Made by a program: the position numbers and the translations under genes
Shown: one piece after another, positions 11,530-22,599 of the stretch
How positions within the stretch are numbered: the first letter of the stretch is position 1
How the letters are laid out: every line of letters starts with the position of its first letter
Notes under the pieces: generated by a model
The model's input: the letters and a program-made list of their open reading frames with translations, nothing else
What the model was told of the DNA's origin: nothing
The model's database searches: none
Origin: Paralteromonas sediminis
Lineage (GTDB): Bacteria > Pseudomonadota > Gammaproteobacteria > Enterobacterales > Alteromonadaceae
Direction: 5' to 3'
Length of the DNA: 64,000 nucleotides
Assembly (NCBI RefSeq): GCF_003820355.1
Contig: NZ_RPOK01000001.1
Span: forward strand, 1,080,847 to 1,144,846

Positions 11530-12093
11530 ATGAAGAGACATGCTGTGGACGCTATAACACTTTTAACACATAGACAATCACACCCAAGACTTATTGAGCC
11601 TGCACCTACTGGCGATGCATTGGAGAATATCATGATTTCTGCAGTACGCGCGCCAGATCACGCATGTCTGGCGCCGTGGCAGTTTTTCATTTGTGAAGGC
11701 GAGGGACTTGACCGACTGGGTCAGCTATTTGTTGATTCTGCTAAGGCTAACAATCGCGAACAAAAAGACGTTGAGCGTGCGGCAAAACTGCCACACAGGG
11801 CGCCGATGGTAATTGTGACTGCGATGAAATATACCTTTCACGAAAAAGTGCCAAGAGTAGAGCAGCTTGCCTCTGCCGCGTGTGCGACTATGGCAATGCA
11901 AATGGCGGCACAGGCTCAGGGCTTTAATGGAATGTGGAGAACAGGCAGTTATGCACAGTGTGATATTGTGAAGCAGGGCTTTGGACTAGCAGCCGACGAC
12001 GAATTAGTTGGGTTTCTTTATCTCGGGACACCACAAACAAAAGCGGGCATAAAGCCCGCTCGAAATATACAAAATTACTTCTCGCGCTTTTAG
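11530..12093 (+). CDS. ydjA: NAD(P)H nitroreductase family protein (YdjA-like)
   Basis: This FMN-dependent nitroreductase-fold enzyme of 187 aa is close to E. coli YdjA in length and pattern: AITLLTHRQSHPRLIEPAPTG, RAPDHACLAPWQFFICEGEG, VPRVEQLASAACATMAMQ and ELVGFLYLGTPQ. Family members reduce nitro compounds or quinones with NAD(P)H; the physiological substrate is unknown. It is a stand-alone plus-strand gene, convergent with pykA with 12 bases between stops. Its last 50 codons contain a GC-rich hairpin that reads as a terminator only on the opposite strand. Confidence 0.92.
   Translation: MKRHAVDAITLLTHRQSHPRLIEPAPTGDALENIMISAVRAPDHACLAPWQFFICEGEGLDRLGQLFVDSAKANNREQKDVERAAKLPHRAPMVIVTAMKYTFHEKVPRVEQLASAACATMAMQMAAQAQGFNGMWRTGSYAQCDIVKQGFGLAADDELVGFLYLGTPQTKAGIKPARNIQNYFSRF
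12035..12060 (-). terminator. Terminator of pykA embedded in the ydjA coding sequence
   Basis: AGCGGGC (12042-12048), loop ATAAA, GCCCGCT (12054-12060). On the minus strand the stem is followed by TTTTGTTTG, as expected for an intrinsic terminator. It lies 46 bases past the pykA stop. On the plus strand no T tract follows, so ydjA is not obviously terminated by it. Confidence 0.75.
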
Positions 12094-12105
12094 CGGATAA
12101 GTAAA

Positions 12106-13542
12106 TTAGTCAACATCGACAATCTTAAGACAATTGGTCGCTCCTACGGTTTCCATTTGGTCACCGTAGGTGAATATGATTTTGTCCCCCGGCTTGACCA
12201 GCTCTCTTTCTTTGAGCACGGCAATTACGTCTTGTTTTAATTGGCCTGGGGCACTTTGCCTTGAGTCAAAAAAGACAGGTTTTACACCCCGGCACAACGC
12301 CATCTTGTTCAGTGTGGAAACGTGTCTGGACATGGCAATAATAGGAAGCGATGTTGTGATCCGTGACATGAGCTTTGGTGTGGATCCGCTCTCAGTCAAA
12401 CCCACAATAGCTTTAATGCTGGCCAAATGATTAGCAGCATAAACGGCTGATAAGGCGATAGTTTCACTTTCACTTGTGAAGCTCTCATCCATTCTGTGTT
12501 TAGACATTTTAACACTGGGGTGGGTCTCTGCGCCTTCACAGACTCTGGCCATGGCGGCAACGGTTTCGACGGGGAAGTTACCCGCAGCCGTTTCTGCTGA
12601 CAGCATTACTGCATCGGTTCCGTCCAAAACGGCATTTGCAACATCCATGACTTCTGCACGGGTAGGCATTGGGCTGTCTATCATCGATTCCATCATTTGA
12701 GTAGCAGTGATAGCAATCTTATTGAGTTGGCGAGAACGCGCGATGAGTTGTTTTTGTACACCGACTAACTCAGCATCACCAATTTCAACGCCTAGATCAC
12801 CCCGGGCGACCATAACGGCATCGCTGGCAGAAATAATATCATCAATGGCTTCTTTGGTTGCGACGGCTTCTGCACGCTCTACTTTGGCGCAAATGAGTGC
12901 ATCACATCCTGCTTCTCTGGCCAATTTTCGCGCGTAATCGAGATCGGCACCATTACGAGGGAAGGATACAGCCAAATAGTCCACGCCAATTTTGGCAGCG
13001 GTTTTTATATCTTCTTTATCTTTTTCTGTCAGAGCTTCGGCCGACAAACCGCCACCCAGGCGATTTATGCCCTTGTTGTTGCTTAGCTTACCGCCTACCG
13101 TTACTTCTGTGTGTACTTTTCGTCCTTCTACACGGGTAACTTTTAGTTGCACACGTCCATCGTCGAGTAAAAGAATGTCGTTGGGCGATACATCGTCCGG
13201 CAAGGCTTTGTAATCGATGCCAACCGATTGTTGGTCACCGTCTTCCTTCGCCATTTCAGCATCTAATGTAAAATTGTCGCCAATTGCGAGGTTGATTGCG
13301 CCGTCTTTGAAGCGTGCAATGCGGATTTTTGGGCCTTGTAAATCGCCTAATATCGCAACGTATTTGTCCAGATTTTTGGCTGCCTGCCGCACTCTGTTTG
13401 CACGTTGTATATGGTCGTCTGCCGAGCCGTGGGAAAAATTCATGCGAACGACATTGGCGCCCGCTTTTAGTACTGCTTCAATTTTTTCCAGAGAGTCTGT
13501 CGCAGGCCCTAGTGTCGCCAGTATTTTTGTTCTTCGTGTCAT
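12106..13542 (-). CDS. pykA: Pyruvate kinase (PykA/type II)
   Basis: This enzyme converts phosphoenolpyruvate and ADP to pyruvate and ATP, the last step of lower glycolysis fed here by the Entner-Doudoroff route. The 478-aa protein has [20 protein letters not shown] at the N-terminus, [13 protein letters not shown], the substrate/metal region [30 protein letters not shown], and the pyruvate-kinase signature [20 protein letters not shown]. It resembles E. coli PykA more than PykF by length. The upstream region has a good sigma-70 promoter overlapped at its start point by a HexR-type palindrome, so regulation by the adjacent hexR is likely. Confidence 0.97.
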   Translation of the reverse strand: MTRRTKILATLGPATDSLEKIEAVLKAGANVVRMNFSHGSADDHIQRANRVRQAAKNLDKYVAILGDLQGPKIRIARFKDGAINLAIGDNFTLDAEMAKEDGDQQSVGIDYKALPDDVSPNDILLLDDGRVQLKVTRVEGRKVHTEVTVGGKLSNNKGINRLGGGLSAEALTEKDKEDIKTAAKIGVDYLAVSFPRNGADLDYARKLAREAGCDALICAKVERAEAVATKEAIDDIISASDAVMVARGDLGVEIGDAELVGVQKQLIARSRQLNKIAITATQMMESMIDSPMPTRAEVMDVANAVLDGTDAVMLSAETAAGNFPVETVAAMARVCEGAETHPSVKMSKHRMDESFTSESETIALSAVYAANHLASIKAIVGLTESGSTPKLMSRITTSLPIIAMSRHVSTLNKMALCRGVKPVFFDSRQSAPGQLKQDVIAVLKERELVKPGDKIIFTYGDQMETVGATNCLKIVDVD

Positions 13543-13577
13543 GATTGTCCACTTTAGATTGGAAAATTCCGAAATTG

Positions 13578-13592
13578 TGTAATTTTTTTACA
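13578..13592. promoter_or_regulatory. HexR operator candidate at pykA
   Basis: TGTAATTTTTTTACA, matching the HexR-type palindrome TGTAAT-N3-ATTACA with one mismatch. It begins two bases downstream of a TATTAT -10 element on the pykA strand, where bound repressor would block initiation. The consensus is recalled from published Shewanella/gammaproteobacterial HexR work; occupancy is inferred. Confidence 0.7.
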
Positions 13593-13594
13593 AA

Positions 13595-13623
13595 ATAATA
13601 GAGCAATCTGACAAAAATGTGAA
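13595..13623 (-). promoter_or_regulatory. pykA promoter
   Basis: On the minus strand TTCACA (5/6), a 17-base spacer, and TATTAT (5/6). The predicted start point falls in the HexR-like palindrome just downstream. Confidence 0.65.
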
Positions 13624-13674
13624 TGCAAAGCGTTTTTTTCTTTACCGGTCCTACCAGTTAGCATTTATCAGTAT

Positions 13675-14532
13675 TCAGAGTGAATCGCGTTTTTTCTCAT
13701 AGCGAGAGCCACGAAGTGTATCTTTTACGCGTTTTAAATTTTCTCTGAACTTATTGCCTCGGCGCAAAGTAAACCCTGTCGCCAGTACATCAATAAGAGT
13801 GAGTTGCGCGACCCGTGAGGCCATTGGCATGTACATATCTGTATCTTCAGGCACTTCAAGCGATAATACATAATTACACTCTTGCGCAAGAGGGCTGTTT
13901 TCAGAGGTAATTCCCACAACAGTTGCATCATTCATGCGTGCGATCTGGGCAATCTCTACCAAGCTTTTAGTACGCCCAGTATGCGAGATGAGTACGACAA
14001 CATCATGTTCTGTGCAGTTCATACAACTCATGCGTTGCATGACGACATCTTCGAAATACACCACAGGTACATTAAAACGAAAAAACTTATTTAGCGCATC
14101 ATGCGCCACTGAGGCCGATGCACCTAACCCAAAAAAAGAAATCTTTTTCGCTTGGGTAAGCAAGTCTACCACGCGGTTAATGATGCTCACGTCGACGGAT
14201 TGACGTGCTACTTCGAGCGAGGCCATAGTCGATTCAAAAATCTTGTTGGTGTATTCCTTGGGACCATCATGCTCATCAACGTGTCGGTTCACATAGGGAG
14301 TACCATTCGCCAGACTCTGGGCGAGGTGTAGTTTGAAATCGGGAAACCCTTTGGTATCAAGGCGTCGGCAAAAACGATTCACCGTCGGTTCGCTAACATC
14401 AGCCATTCGGGCTAGTGTTGCTATACTTGAGTGTATCGCGGTTTGCGGATCGGCAAGAATAACGTCTGCGACTTTGCGTTCGGATTTACTGAATACGGAT
14501 TTATGTTGCGTGATTTTTTCTAATACATTCAT
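13675..14532 (-). CDS. hexR: RpiR-family transcriptional regulator HexR
   Basis: HexR is a regulator of glucose catabolism whose DNA binding is released by KDPG, the Entner-Doudoroff intermediate. From the ATG at 14532 (MNVLEKITQHKSVFSKSERK) it has 285 residues: an N-terminal RpiR helix-turn-helix (MADVSEPTVNRFCRRLDTKG) and a C-terminal SIS sugar-phosphate domain with FFGLGASASVAHDALNKFFR and ISHTGRTKSLVEIA. The frame is open 20 codons further upstream, but those residues do not fit and the later start aligns with known HexR. It is divergent from zwf-pgl-edd-glk-eda and adjacent to pykA; both have HexR-type sites. Confidence 0.95.
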   Translation of the reverse strand: MNVLEKITQHKSVFSKSERKVADVILADPQTAIHSSIATLARMADVSEPTVNRFCRRLDTKGFPDFKLHLAQSLANGTPYVNRHVDEHDGPKEYTNKIFESTMASLEVARQSVDVSIINRVVDLLTQAKKISFFGLGASASVAHDALNKFFRFNVPVVYFEDVVMQRMSCMNCTEHDVVVLISHTGRTKSLVEIAQIARMNDATVVGITSENSPLAQECNYVLSLEVPEDTDMYMPMASRVAQLTLIDVLATGFTLRRGNKFRENLKRVKDTLRGSRYEKKRDSL

Positions 14533-14791
14533 GATGCTGTAATGCTGAACGCCAAGTTTTATTAAGTGTTTATGACATCTAATAATAACCATCGTGAAAG
14601 CGGGCGCAACATATTGTGTAAATTAATAACATATTTAATGCAGTTTTTTGTTCTTAACACGCTGATTGACTGAGATATATCAGCGTTTGCTAAGAAGTTG
14701 TAATTTTACTACATAAAATGTTATTTTATCGGAATCAAATTGTGTCTTGCTGTTTAGACACATGAAAACTACTAAGTGAGAAACGCATATT
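14533..14791. promoter_or_regulatory. hexR/zwf divergent control region with HexR operator candidate at 14699-14713
   Basis: The 259-base region is AT-rich. At 14699-14713 it contains TGTAATTTTACTACA, one mismatch from TGTAAT-N3-ATTACA. The operator covers a TTGTAA hexamer that could be the zwf -35, with TATTTT 18 bases further on. A second partial site, TGTAAATTAATAACA, lies nearer hexR (about 14617-14631) and could serve autoregulation. Assignments are by motif only. Confidence 0.6.
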
Positions 14792-16291
14792 ATGGTTATG
14801 GACTCGGCTTTCGAACCTTGCGACTTTGTGTTGTTCGGCGCAAAGGGTGATTTATCCCGACGTAAATTATTACCGTCACTTTACCAACTGGAAAAAGCTA
14901 ACTTACTACATGCCGGTACCAAGGTTATTGGTGTTGCCAGGCAGGAGTACGCAGTTGAAGAGTTCGTAGAAATCGTTAAAAGCAATATTGAAAAATTTTC
15001 TGGCGAACCCTTGTGCGAAGACACCTGGGAAGCGTTAAAAGCGCGACTCGACTATGTTTGCATCGATATGAAGAACCCTAAGGATTACAAAAAGCTGGAA
15101 GGTCATGTGGATCCCAGTCGAACCATGGTGTGTTATTTAGCAACGCCGCCTTCTATTTACGGTGATATCTGCAGAGGTTTACACGAATGCGACATCATTG
15201 ATGAAAGTTTGCGCGTTGTATTGGAAAAGCCAATTGGGCACGACCTCGCGTCGTCAAAAGTCATCAATGATCAGGTCGCAGAATTTTTCGATGAAAAGCA
15301 GATATACCGTATTGACCATTACTTGGGTAAAGAAACGGTACTGAACCTCATTGCGCTTCGCTTTGCCAACTCCATTTTTGCTACTAACTGGGATCACAAC
15401 TGTATCGACCACGTTCAGATATCTGTTGCTGAATCAGTGGGTATTGAAGGGCGCTGGGGCTATTTTGATGATGCGGGTCAAATGCGCGACATGGTGCAAA
15501 ATCACCTCTTACAGATATTGACCTTAGTGGCTATGGAGCCGCCTACAACTCTAGATGCAGACAGTATTCGTGATGAAAAACTCAAAGTATTAAAAGCACT
15601 GCGTACTATTGACAGCAGTAACGTTAACGAAATGACGGTTCGCGGTCAGTACACCGGTGGTTTTGTTAAAGGCGAAGAAGTACCGGGTTATCTTGATGAA
15701 CCCGATGCAAACCAAAGCAGTCGCACTGAAACCTTTGTAGCGTTAAAAGTATTGATCGATAACTGGCGCTGGGCTGGTGTGCCATTTTATTTGAGAACCG
15801 GTAAACGGCTACCGAGCAAAGTCAGTGAAGTCGTTATTTATTTCAAGCGTCAGCCTCACAACCTATTTGGTGAGAGCTTTTCCACCTTACCACCAAATAA
15901 ACTGGTTATCCGACTGCAGCCTGATGAGGGGGTTGAGATAACAGTCATGAACAAGGTACCAGGCTTAACTAGCAAGAGCTCTATGGATTTACAGAAATCT
16001 AAGCTGAACTTGAGCTTTTCTGAAGCCTTTTCGGAAGACCGAATTGCCGATGCTTACGAAAAATTGCTGCTTGAAGTGATGTTGGGTAACCAAGCTTTGT
16101 TTGTGAGACGAGACGAAGTGGAGCAGGCATGGGATTGGGTGGATTCCATCTTACAAGCCTGGCGCACCAGCAATGAACCTCCTGAGCCTTATCAGGCTGG
16201 TACTTGGGGGCCGGTAGCGTCTATTGGACTGTTGGCCAGAGAAAATCGAAGCTGGTACGAAAGTAAAATTACTAAGAGGAAGAAAAAGTAA
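14792..16291 (+). CDS. zwf: Glucose-6-phosphate 1-dehydrogenase
   Basis: Zwf oxidises glucose-6-phosphate to 6-phosphogluconolactone with NADP+, the entry to both the Entner-Doudoroff and pentose phosphate routes. The 499-aa protein has the nucleotide-binding start FVLFGAKGDLSRRKLLPSLY, the active-site signature RIDHYLGKETVLNL, and GVPFYLRTGKRLPSKVSEV. It is the first gene of zwf-pgl-edd-glk-eda, with one base between its stop and the pgl ATG. A HexR-like palindrome lies about 80-90 bases upstream. An in-frame ATG two codons after the first (14798) is an alternative start. Confidence 0.98.
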   Translation: MVMDSAFEPCDFVLFGAKGDLSRRKLLPSLYQLEKANLLHAGTKVIGVARQEYAVEEFVEIVKSNIEKFSGEPLCEDTWEALKARLDYVCIDMKNPKDYKKLEGHVDPSRTMVCYLATPPSIYGDICRGLHECDIIDESLRVVLEKPIGHDLASSKVINDQVAEFFDEKQIYRIDHYLGKETVLNLIALRFANSIFATNWDHNCIDHVQISVAESVGIEGRWGYFDDAGQMRDMVQNHLLQILTLVAMEPPTTLDADSIRDEKLKVLKALRTIDSSNVNEMTVRGQYTGGFVKGEEVPGYLDEPDANQSSRTETFVALKVLIDNWRWAGVPFYLRTGKRLPSKVSEVVIYFKRQPHNLFGESFSTLPPNKLVIRLQPDEGVEITVMNKVPGLTSKSSMDLQKSKLNLSFSEAFSEDRIADAYEKLLLEVMLGNQALFVRRDEVEQAWDWVDSILQAWRTSNEPPEPYQAGTWGPVASIGLLARENRSWYESKITKRKKK

Positions 16292-16292
16292 T

Positions 16293-16985
16293 ATGGCATT
16301 GATTGAAAGAAACTTTGATTCCGCCGAAGCGTTAAATCAGTCGTTTGCGGATCAAATTGTTCAGCAACTTAGTGACGCTATTGAGCAAAACGGTCATGCC
16401 AGCCTCTTAGTGAGTGGTGGCCGGACGCCGCTTGGTTTATTCAAAGTGCTCAGTGAACAACCCATTGCGTGGAGTAAAGTATTTGTCACGCTGGTTGATG
16501 AGCGATGGGTTGATGAAACCGACTCGGCGAGTAATACCCGTCTGGTAAAAGAAAACCTGTTACAAAATCATGCTGCCAGTGCGCGTTTTGTTGAAATGAA
16601 AACCGCGCACGATGATGCTTATTCGGCACAGCCAGCAGTGGCTGAAAACCTGTCAGTAATTCCCACACCCTATACCGTATTAATATTGGGAATGGGAGAA
16701 GACAGCCACACTGCGTCGTTGTTTCCGTGCTCACAGGAAGTAGAACAGGGGCTCAGTACTGAAAATCAAGCGGTATGCCTTGCTGTCACGCCGACAACGG
16801 CGCCACACCAACGCATGTCATTGACATTAAATGCTATTGCAAGTGCTCAAAATGTGTACTTGCATTTAACGGGTGACAAGAAAAAACAAGTGCTTAAAGA
16901 CGCTATGGCCGATCAGTCTGGTGCTATCAGGCCCATCGCGCAAGTGATCGCGAAAACCGATGTTGTTTTATACTGGACCCCTTAA
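16293..16985 (+). CDS. pgl: 6-phosphogluconolactonase
   Basis: Pgl hydrolyses 6-phosphogluconolactone to 6-phosphogluconate. The start ATG at 16293 (MALIERNFDSAEALNQSFAD) follows AGAGGAAG and gives 230 residues, the usual size of the DevB/SOL type. Family motifs are LLVSGGRTPLGLFKVLSE, VTLVDERWVDETDSASNTR, and LILGMGEDSHTASLFP. The open frame extends 23 codons into zwf, but that part is zwf coding sequence. The gene is tightly packed between zwf (1 base) and edd (9 bases). Confidence 0.96.
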   Translation: MALIERNFDSAEALNQSFADQIVQQLSDAIEQNGHASLLVSGGRTPLGLFKVLSEQPIAWSKVFVTLVDERWVDETDSASNTRLVKENLLQNHAASARFVEMKTAHDDAYSAQPAVAENLSVIPTPYTVLILGMGEDSHTASLFPCSQEVEQGLSTENQAVCLAVTPTTAPHQRMSLTLNAIASAQNVYLHLTGDKKKQVLKDAMADQSGAIRPIAQVIAKTDVVLYWTP

Positions 16986-16994
16986 GGTAAGATT

Positions 16995-18821
16995 ATGAAG
17001 TCACAGATTCAAGATGTTACAGATCGTATTATCGAACGCAGCAAAGCAACTCGTGCGGCGTATTTAGACAAAATTGACAAGGCGCGCAGACAAGGTCCTC
17101 ACCGTGGTGCGCTGTCCTGTGGTAATTTGGCTCATGGGTTTGCAGCATGTGGAAAAGAAGAAAAGTCTGATCTGCGCAGTATGACCAAAGCTAACGTTGC
17201 GATTATTTCGTCATACAACGATATGCTGTCGGCACATCAGCCGTATGAAACGTACCCACAATTGATTAAAGATGCAGTGAAGGAAGTGGGCAGTGTTGCG
17301 CAGTTCGCCGGTGGCGTACCGGCCATGTGTGACGGTGTCACTCAGGGCAATGCCGGCATGGACCTTAGTCTGATGAGCCGTGATGTTATTGCTATGAGCA
17401 CGGCGGTAGCGCTCTCTCACAATATGTTCGATGCGTCTATGGCACTTGGGATCTGCGACAAGATAGTACCTGGGCTATTGCTAGGCTCACTGGCATTTGG
17501 TCACTTGCCGACTGTATTTGTGCCTGCCGGCCCTATGCCTTCAGGTTTGCCCAATAAAGAGAAAGCCCGAGTTAGGCAGGCGTTTGCCGAAGGCAAGGTG
17601 GGGCGCGAAGAATTACTCGAAGCCGAGTCACAATCTTATCACTCAGCAGGCACCTGTACGTTCTATGGTACTGCGAACAGTAATCAGTTAGTGGTAGAAA
17701 TGATGGGGTTACACCTTCCGGGTTCATCGTTTGTTAATCCAGGCACGCCACTGAGAGATGCGCTGACTAAAGCTGCGGCAGTGCAGGCCACCCGTTTAAC
17801 CGATTTAGGTGACAATTACACCCCAATCGGCCATGTCGTTGATGCAAAAGCGGTTGTGAATGGTCTGGTTGGTTTATTAGCCACTGGGGGGTCTACGAAT
17901 CATACTATGCACCTTATTGCTGTGGCTCGGGCTGCTGGCTATATCGTTAATTGGGATGACTTCTCTGATTTGTCAGACGCAGTCCCTTTGCTTACGCGCA
18001 TTTATCCAAACGGGCACGCAGACATTAACCACTTTGTTGCGGCGGGTGGCATGAGTCTACTGTTCAAGCAACTATTGGACAACGGTTGCTTACACAATGA
18101 TGTGAAAACTATCTGCGGTGACAGCCTGGAACAGTATCGACTCGAACCTAAACTCATAGACGGTCAGCTTGAATGGCGTGATGGCGCGAGTGAGTCTGCT
18201 GATTTAGAAGTACTTGCTACTTACAACAAACCCTTCAAGCCTAATGGTGGCTTGAGTGTATTGAAAGGTAACTTGGGCAGAGCGGTTATTAAAACGTCTG
18301 CGCTGCGTTCACCTGAGTGTCATATAAAAGCGCCTGCAGTCGTGTTTGAAGACCAATTTGAGCTGGACGATGCGTTTAAGTCTGGTGCGCTGGACAAAGA
18401 CTGTGTTGTGGTTGTGCGTTTTCAGGGACCATCGGCAATCGGGATGCCTGAGCTTCACAGGTTAACTCCACCACTTGGTGTAATTCAGGATCGTGGTTAC
18501 AAGGTGGCATTAGTCACAGACGGTCGTATGTCAGGGGCATCAGGCAAGGTGCCCGCAGCAATACATGTAACCCCAGAGGCTTACAAAGGCGGATTGCTAA
18601 ACAAAGTGCAAAATGGCGACATCATTGAACTCAATACGGAAACTGGTGAGCTTGTATTGCATGTCAGTGACGACGAGCTAGCGAGTCGAGAAGCCGTAAA
18701 AGCAGAGATAGCCAACCATCAAATTGGCATGGGCAGAGAGTTGTTTGGCGGAATGCGCGCATCCCTAACCGGTGCAGAAGAGGGTGCCTGCGCACTATTT
18801 GAAGTGCAGGAGCAAGACTGA
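16995..18821 (+). CDS. edd: Phosphogluconate dehydratase
   Basis: Edd dehydrates 6-phosphogluconate to 2-keto-3-deoxy-6-phosphogluconate, the HexR effector. The 608-aa length is standard for this IlvD/Edd-family Fe-S enzyme. Visible features are [40 protein letters not shown] with its cluster-ligand Cys, [30 protein letters not shown], and [19 protein letters not shown]. Its TGA stop shares one base with the glk ATG, so translation is coupled. Confidence 0.98.
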   Translation: MKSQIQDVTDRIIERSKATRAAYLDKIDKARRQGPHRGALSCGNLAHGFAACGKEEKSDLRSMTKANVAIISSYNDMLSAHQPYETYPQLIKDAVKEVGSVAQFAGGVPAMCDGVTQGNAGMDLSLMSRDVIAMSTAVALSHNMFDASMALGICDKIVPGLLLGSLAFGHLPTVFVPAGPMPSGLPNKEKARVRQAFAEGKVGREELLEAESQSYHSAGTCTFYGTANSNQLVVEMMGLHLPGSSFVNPGTPLRDALTKAAAVQATRLTDLGDNYTPIGHVVDAKAVVNGLVGLLATGGSTNHTMHLIAVARAAGYIVNWDDFSDLSDAVPLLTRIYPNGHADINHFVAAGGMSLLFKQLLDNGCLHNDVKTICGDSLEQYRLEPKLIDGQLEWRDGASESADLEVLATYNKPFKPNGGLSVLKGNLGRAVIKTSALRSPECHIKAPAVVFEDQFELDDAFKSGALDKDCVVVVRFQGPSAIGMPELHRLTPPLGVIQDRGYKVALVTDGRMSGASGKVPAAIHVTPEAYKGGLLNKVQNGDIIELNTETGELVLHVSDDELASREAVKAEIANHQIGMGRELFGGMRASLTGAEEGACALFEVQEQD

Positions 18822-19780
18822 TGAATGCGCATTTTGTCGCAGACGTGGGCGGGACGAATATTCGTTTGGCAACGATTCACGACGGTAAACTGGTTGATAT
18901 ACAAAAAATGTTGTGTGCCAGTTTCGACAATATCAGCGATGCGATCCAGCAGTACTTCGATGCGTTTGACGACCGCACTTATGTAGCGGGTTGTATTGCC
19001 ATCGCCTGTCCAACGAATGACGATCAGGTCTCCATGACAAATCATTCGTGGTCGTTTTCTAAAAAGGCACTCAAAGACACCCTTAAGTTGGATAACCTTT
19101 TTGTCATTAATGACTTTTCAGCGGTTGCCCATTCGTTGCCCGTTTTGACCAATGAACAGCTCGTGCAAGTTGGGCAGGGACATAAACAGGATAGTGCCAA
19201 TGTGGTTGTGTTTGGTCCGGGCACAGGGCTCGGTGTAGAACACATGACATGGCGTCAAGGTGTCTGGGAAACCCTCGATGGAGAAGGCGGACACGTTGAT
19301 TTCTCACCGGTAGATGAAACAGACATGGTGATTTGGCGTTTTCTGAACAAAAAATTTGGCAGGGCGTCTGCAGAAGAAGTGATGTCGGGTCGAGGATTGG
19401 TCAATATCTATCAGGCACTGTGTGAGCAGGCGTGTCACACTGCCTCTTTTTCGGACCCGGCTCAAATTACAGCAGCAGCACTGGATGGCTCCTGTGCCTT
19501 GTCGGTGAGTACATTAAACCAGTTTTGCCGCATTATGGGCAGTTTTGCAGGCAACTTAGCGCTCAATGCTGCGACACACGGCGGCGTCTACATAGGTGGC
19601 GGTATAGCCAGCCGATTTGTCTCATTTTTACAACAAAGCGACTTTCGAGCCAGATTTGAAGCCAAAGGTGTCATGGCTAAGTACGTGAAAGATATACCAA
19701 CATACATAATAACAGAACCTGATCATGGTTTGCTGGGCGCCAATGCCTATCTTCAACAAAATATAGCGAGAAACGGATAA
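18821..19780 (+). CDS. glk: Glucokinase
   Basis: Glk phosphorylates glucose with ATP, supplying zwf. The 319-aa protein fits the bacterial glucokinase (Glk, non-ROK) family: ATP-binding [48 protein letters not shown] and the C-terminal [18 protein letters not shown]. It shares one base with edd upstream and one base (TAATG) with eda downstream. A glucokinase in the operon suggests glucose enters as free sugar rather than only through PTS, which is inference. Confidence 0.97.
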   Translation: MNAHFVADVGGTNIRLATIHDGKLVDIQKMLCASFDNISDAIQQYFDAFDDRTYVAGCIAIACPTNDDQVSMTNHSWSFSKKALKDTLKLDNLFVINDFSAVAHSLPVLTNEQLVQVGQGHKQDSANVVVFGPGTGLGVEHMTWRQGVWETLDGEGGHVDFSPVDETDMVIWRFLNKKFGRASAEEVMSGRGLVNIYQALCEQACHTASFSDPAQITAAALDGSCALSVSTLNQFCRIMGSFAGNLALNAATHGGVYIGGGIASRFVSFLQQSDFRARFEAKGVMAKYVKDIPTYIITEPDHGLLGANAYLQQNIARNG

Positions 19781-20424
19781 TGAGTGATAATTGGAAACTT
19801 TCCCCAGCAGAAGTATTTGATGCTGGCCCAGTGGTTCCTGTACTTGTGGTTAACGAGATAGAGCATGCGGTACCGCTAGCACATGCGCTCATGGAAGGTG
19901 GCATTAAGGTGTTAGAGGTGACGCTTAGGACACCGGTTGCTCTGGATGTTATTTCAAAAATAGCAAAAGAAGTCCCAGATGCCTTGATTGGAGCGGGTAC
20001 GGTCACTAATGCGCAGCAACTTAAAGCGGTCACTGATGCGGGTGCAAAGTTTGCTATCAGCCCGGGAATGACAGCGGATTTACTGACAGCGGGTCAGCAA
20101 GGCAGTATACCGCTTATTCCTGGCGTCTCTTCGACGTCTGATCTAATGAAAGGACTGGACCATGGTTATCGTTATTTAAAGTTTTTCCCTGCAGAAGCCT
20201 CTGGTGGTGTTAAAGCCATTAAGTCAATTAGCGGGCCTTTTCCTGATGTCGTGTTTTGCCCTACTGGAGGTATTAGCACCAGCAACTACCTTGAATATCT
20301 TGCGCTGAAAAATGTGCGTTGTGTTGGAGGGTCCTGGTTAGCGCCTGACGATGCAATGGCAGCTGGCGACTGGGCAAGAATTACCCAGCTTGCCAAAGAG
20401 GCTATTGCAGGAACAAAAGCCTAA
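19780..20424 (+). CDS. eda: 2-keto-3-deoxy-6-phosphogluconate aldolase
   Basis: Eda cleaves KDPG to pyruvate and glyceraldehyde-3-phosphate, completing the Entner-Doudoroff branch. The 214-aa class I aldolase has the general-base Glu region [16 protein letters not shown] and the Schiff-base Lys in [14 protein letters not shown]. The final codons GCC TAA lie within a perfect palindrome shared with the convergent yeaD. It is the last gene of the zwf operon, with the start overlapping the glk stop. Confidence 0.97.
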   Translation: MSDNWKLSPAEVFDAGPVVPVLVVNEIEHAVPLAHALMEGGIKVLEVTLRTPVALDVISKIAKEVPDALIGAGTVTNAQQLKAVTDAGAKFAISPGMTADLLTAGQQGSIPLIPGVSSTSDLMKGLDHGYRYLKFFPAEASGGVKAIKSISGPFPDVVFCPTGGISTSNYLEYLALKNVRCVGGSWLAPDDAMAAGDWARITQLAKEAIAGTKA

Positions 20425-20442
20425 ATACAGTGTATTTAGGCT
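20418..20442. terminator. Perfect palindrome spanning both eda and yeaD stop codons
   Basis: AGCCTAAATACA, one base G, TGTATTTAGGCT: a 25-base exact palindrome (12-base arms). Each arm contains GCC TAA, the last Ala codon plus stop of eda (plus) and of yeaD (minus). On the minus strand TTTTG follows, so it fits best as the yeaD terminator; on the plus strand the following ACGATTTG is a poor T tract. Confidence 0.75.
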
Positions 20443-21278
20443 ACGATTTGCTTCAGCGTTCTGCTGTCCAAAGGCTGTAATACTGCACCTTGTGTTATGG
20501 CCGTCTCCACACACAGCATGTGTTTATAACCAAATGCGTCCATATCACTAATTGACGCGGCACTTCCCCAAGGGTTCCAAACTACGATACTGTCATGACC
20601 ATAGTGCCTAATCAGGGTTTGGTGCGCGTTCATGCAAAGCGTGGTCTGCTCAGCCTTATCTAAATGAATTCGGTCTGTTTCTCTACTGAAGGTGTAAGGC
20701 GAGGGGGTTTCGACCTCTGCCCAGTTTGAGACTTTGTCTTTGTACTTGCCTGTCAGCCCTTCTAGCCTGGTTTCAGCAATATTGTCTACGTTAAAGTAGG
20801 TATGCAGGGCCGCATTGAAAGTAAATGCTTCTTTTCCCGTGTTCGTAGTGGTTAACGCCACCTCGAGCTCTCTGCCAACTGTCACTGTTAGCGTAACGTC
20901 TGCAGAATAGTCAAATCCGTCACTTCGTGTGTGGTCGGGGGTCAGTGTAACGGTCGTTGTTTCATCTTTTTGCTCAGTGTCTGTCAGCGACCATATTTGG
21001 CTGCGTAGAAAACCGTGAGAGGGGAGTTCTCCCTGCTCCCTGCCATGGTCATTACTGAACCATGGCCAGCAGAGAGGGACGCCACCACGAATGGGTTTTT
21101 TGCCTGACAAATCAGCATGGGGACTGAGCCACAGGCGTTGCCTATTATCGTGATGTGGTGTGAATGAAAGAACGTGTGCACCAAACAAAGCAATCTCCGC
21201 TCTGCCAAGTGCGTTATCTATTATGAGAGTTGCGAGTTCGCCTCTACGGCTTTCTTGTACAAAAGTCGACACTGTCAT
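20436..21278 (-). CDS. yeaD: D-hexose-6-phosphate mutarotase (YeaD-like aldose 1-epimerase)
   Basis: This 280-aa galactose-mutarotase-fold protein interconverts alpha and beta anomers of hexose-6-phosphates. Signals are GAHVLSFTPHHDNRQRLWLS, IRGGVPLCWPWFSNDHG, the catalytic-type His in HGFLRSQIWSL, LHTYFNVDNI and VVWNPWGSAASISDM. YeaD lies beside gapA in E. coli, and here it is downstream of gapA on the same strand with a strong terminator between them. Acting on glucose-6-phosphate, it would speed supply of the beta anomer to Zwf, which is inference. Confidence 0.93.
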   Translation of the reverse strand: MTVSTFVQESRRGELATLIIDNALGRAEIALFGAHVLSFTPHHDNRQRLWLSPHADLSGKKPIRGGVPLCWPWFSNDHGREQGELPSHGFLRSQIWSLTDTEQKDETTTVTLTPDHTRSDGFDYSADVTLTVTVGRELEVALTTTNTGKEAFTFNAALHTYFNVDNIAETRLEGLTGKYKDKVSNWAEVETPSPYTFSRETDRIHLDKAEQTTLCMNAHQTLIRHYGHDSIVVWNPWGSAASISDMDAFGYKHMLCVETAITQGAVLQPLDSRTLKQIVA

Positions 21279-21323
21279 TGAGTTTTAGTGCTGGGAAAAG
21301 TAATTTGATGATGCACGAAAAAC

Positions 21324-21355
21324 AAAAAAGGTGCGACCCTTTTTCGCACCTTTTT
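21324..21355. terminator. gapA terminator
   Basis: AAAAAGGTGCGA pairs with TCGCACCTTTTT around a 7-base loop. On the minus strand the stem is followed by TTTTTTG, fitting a rho-independent end for gapA; symmetric tracts make it bidirectional. It lies 22 bases past the gapA stop. Confidence 0.92.
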
Positions 21356-21376
21356 AGTCGTTGCATAAATGTGACG

Positions 21377-22599
<1,223 letters not shown>

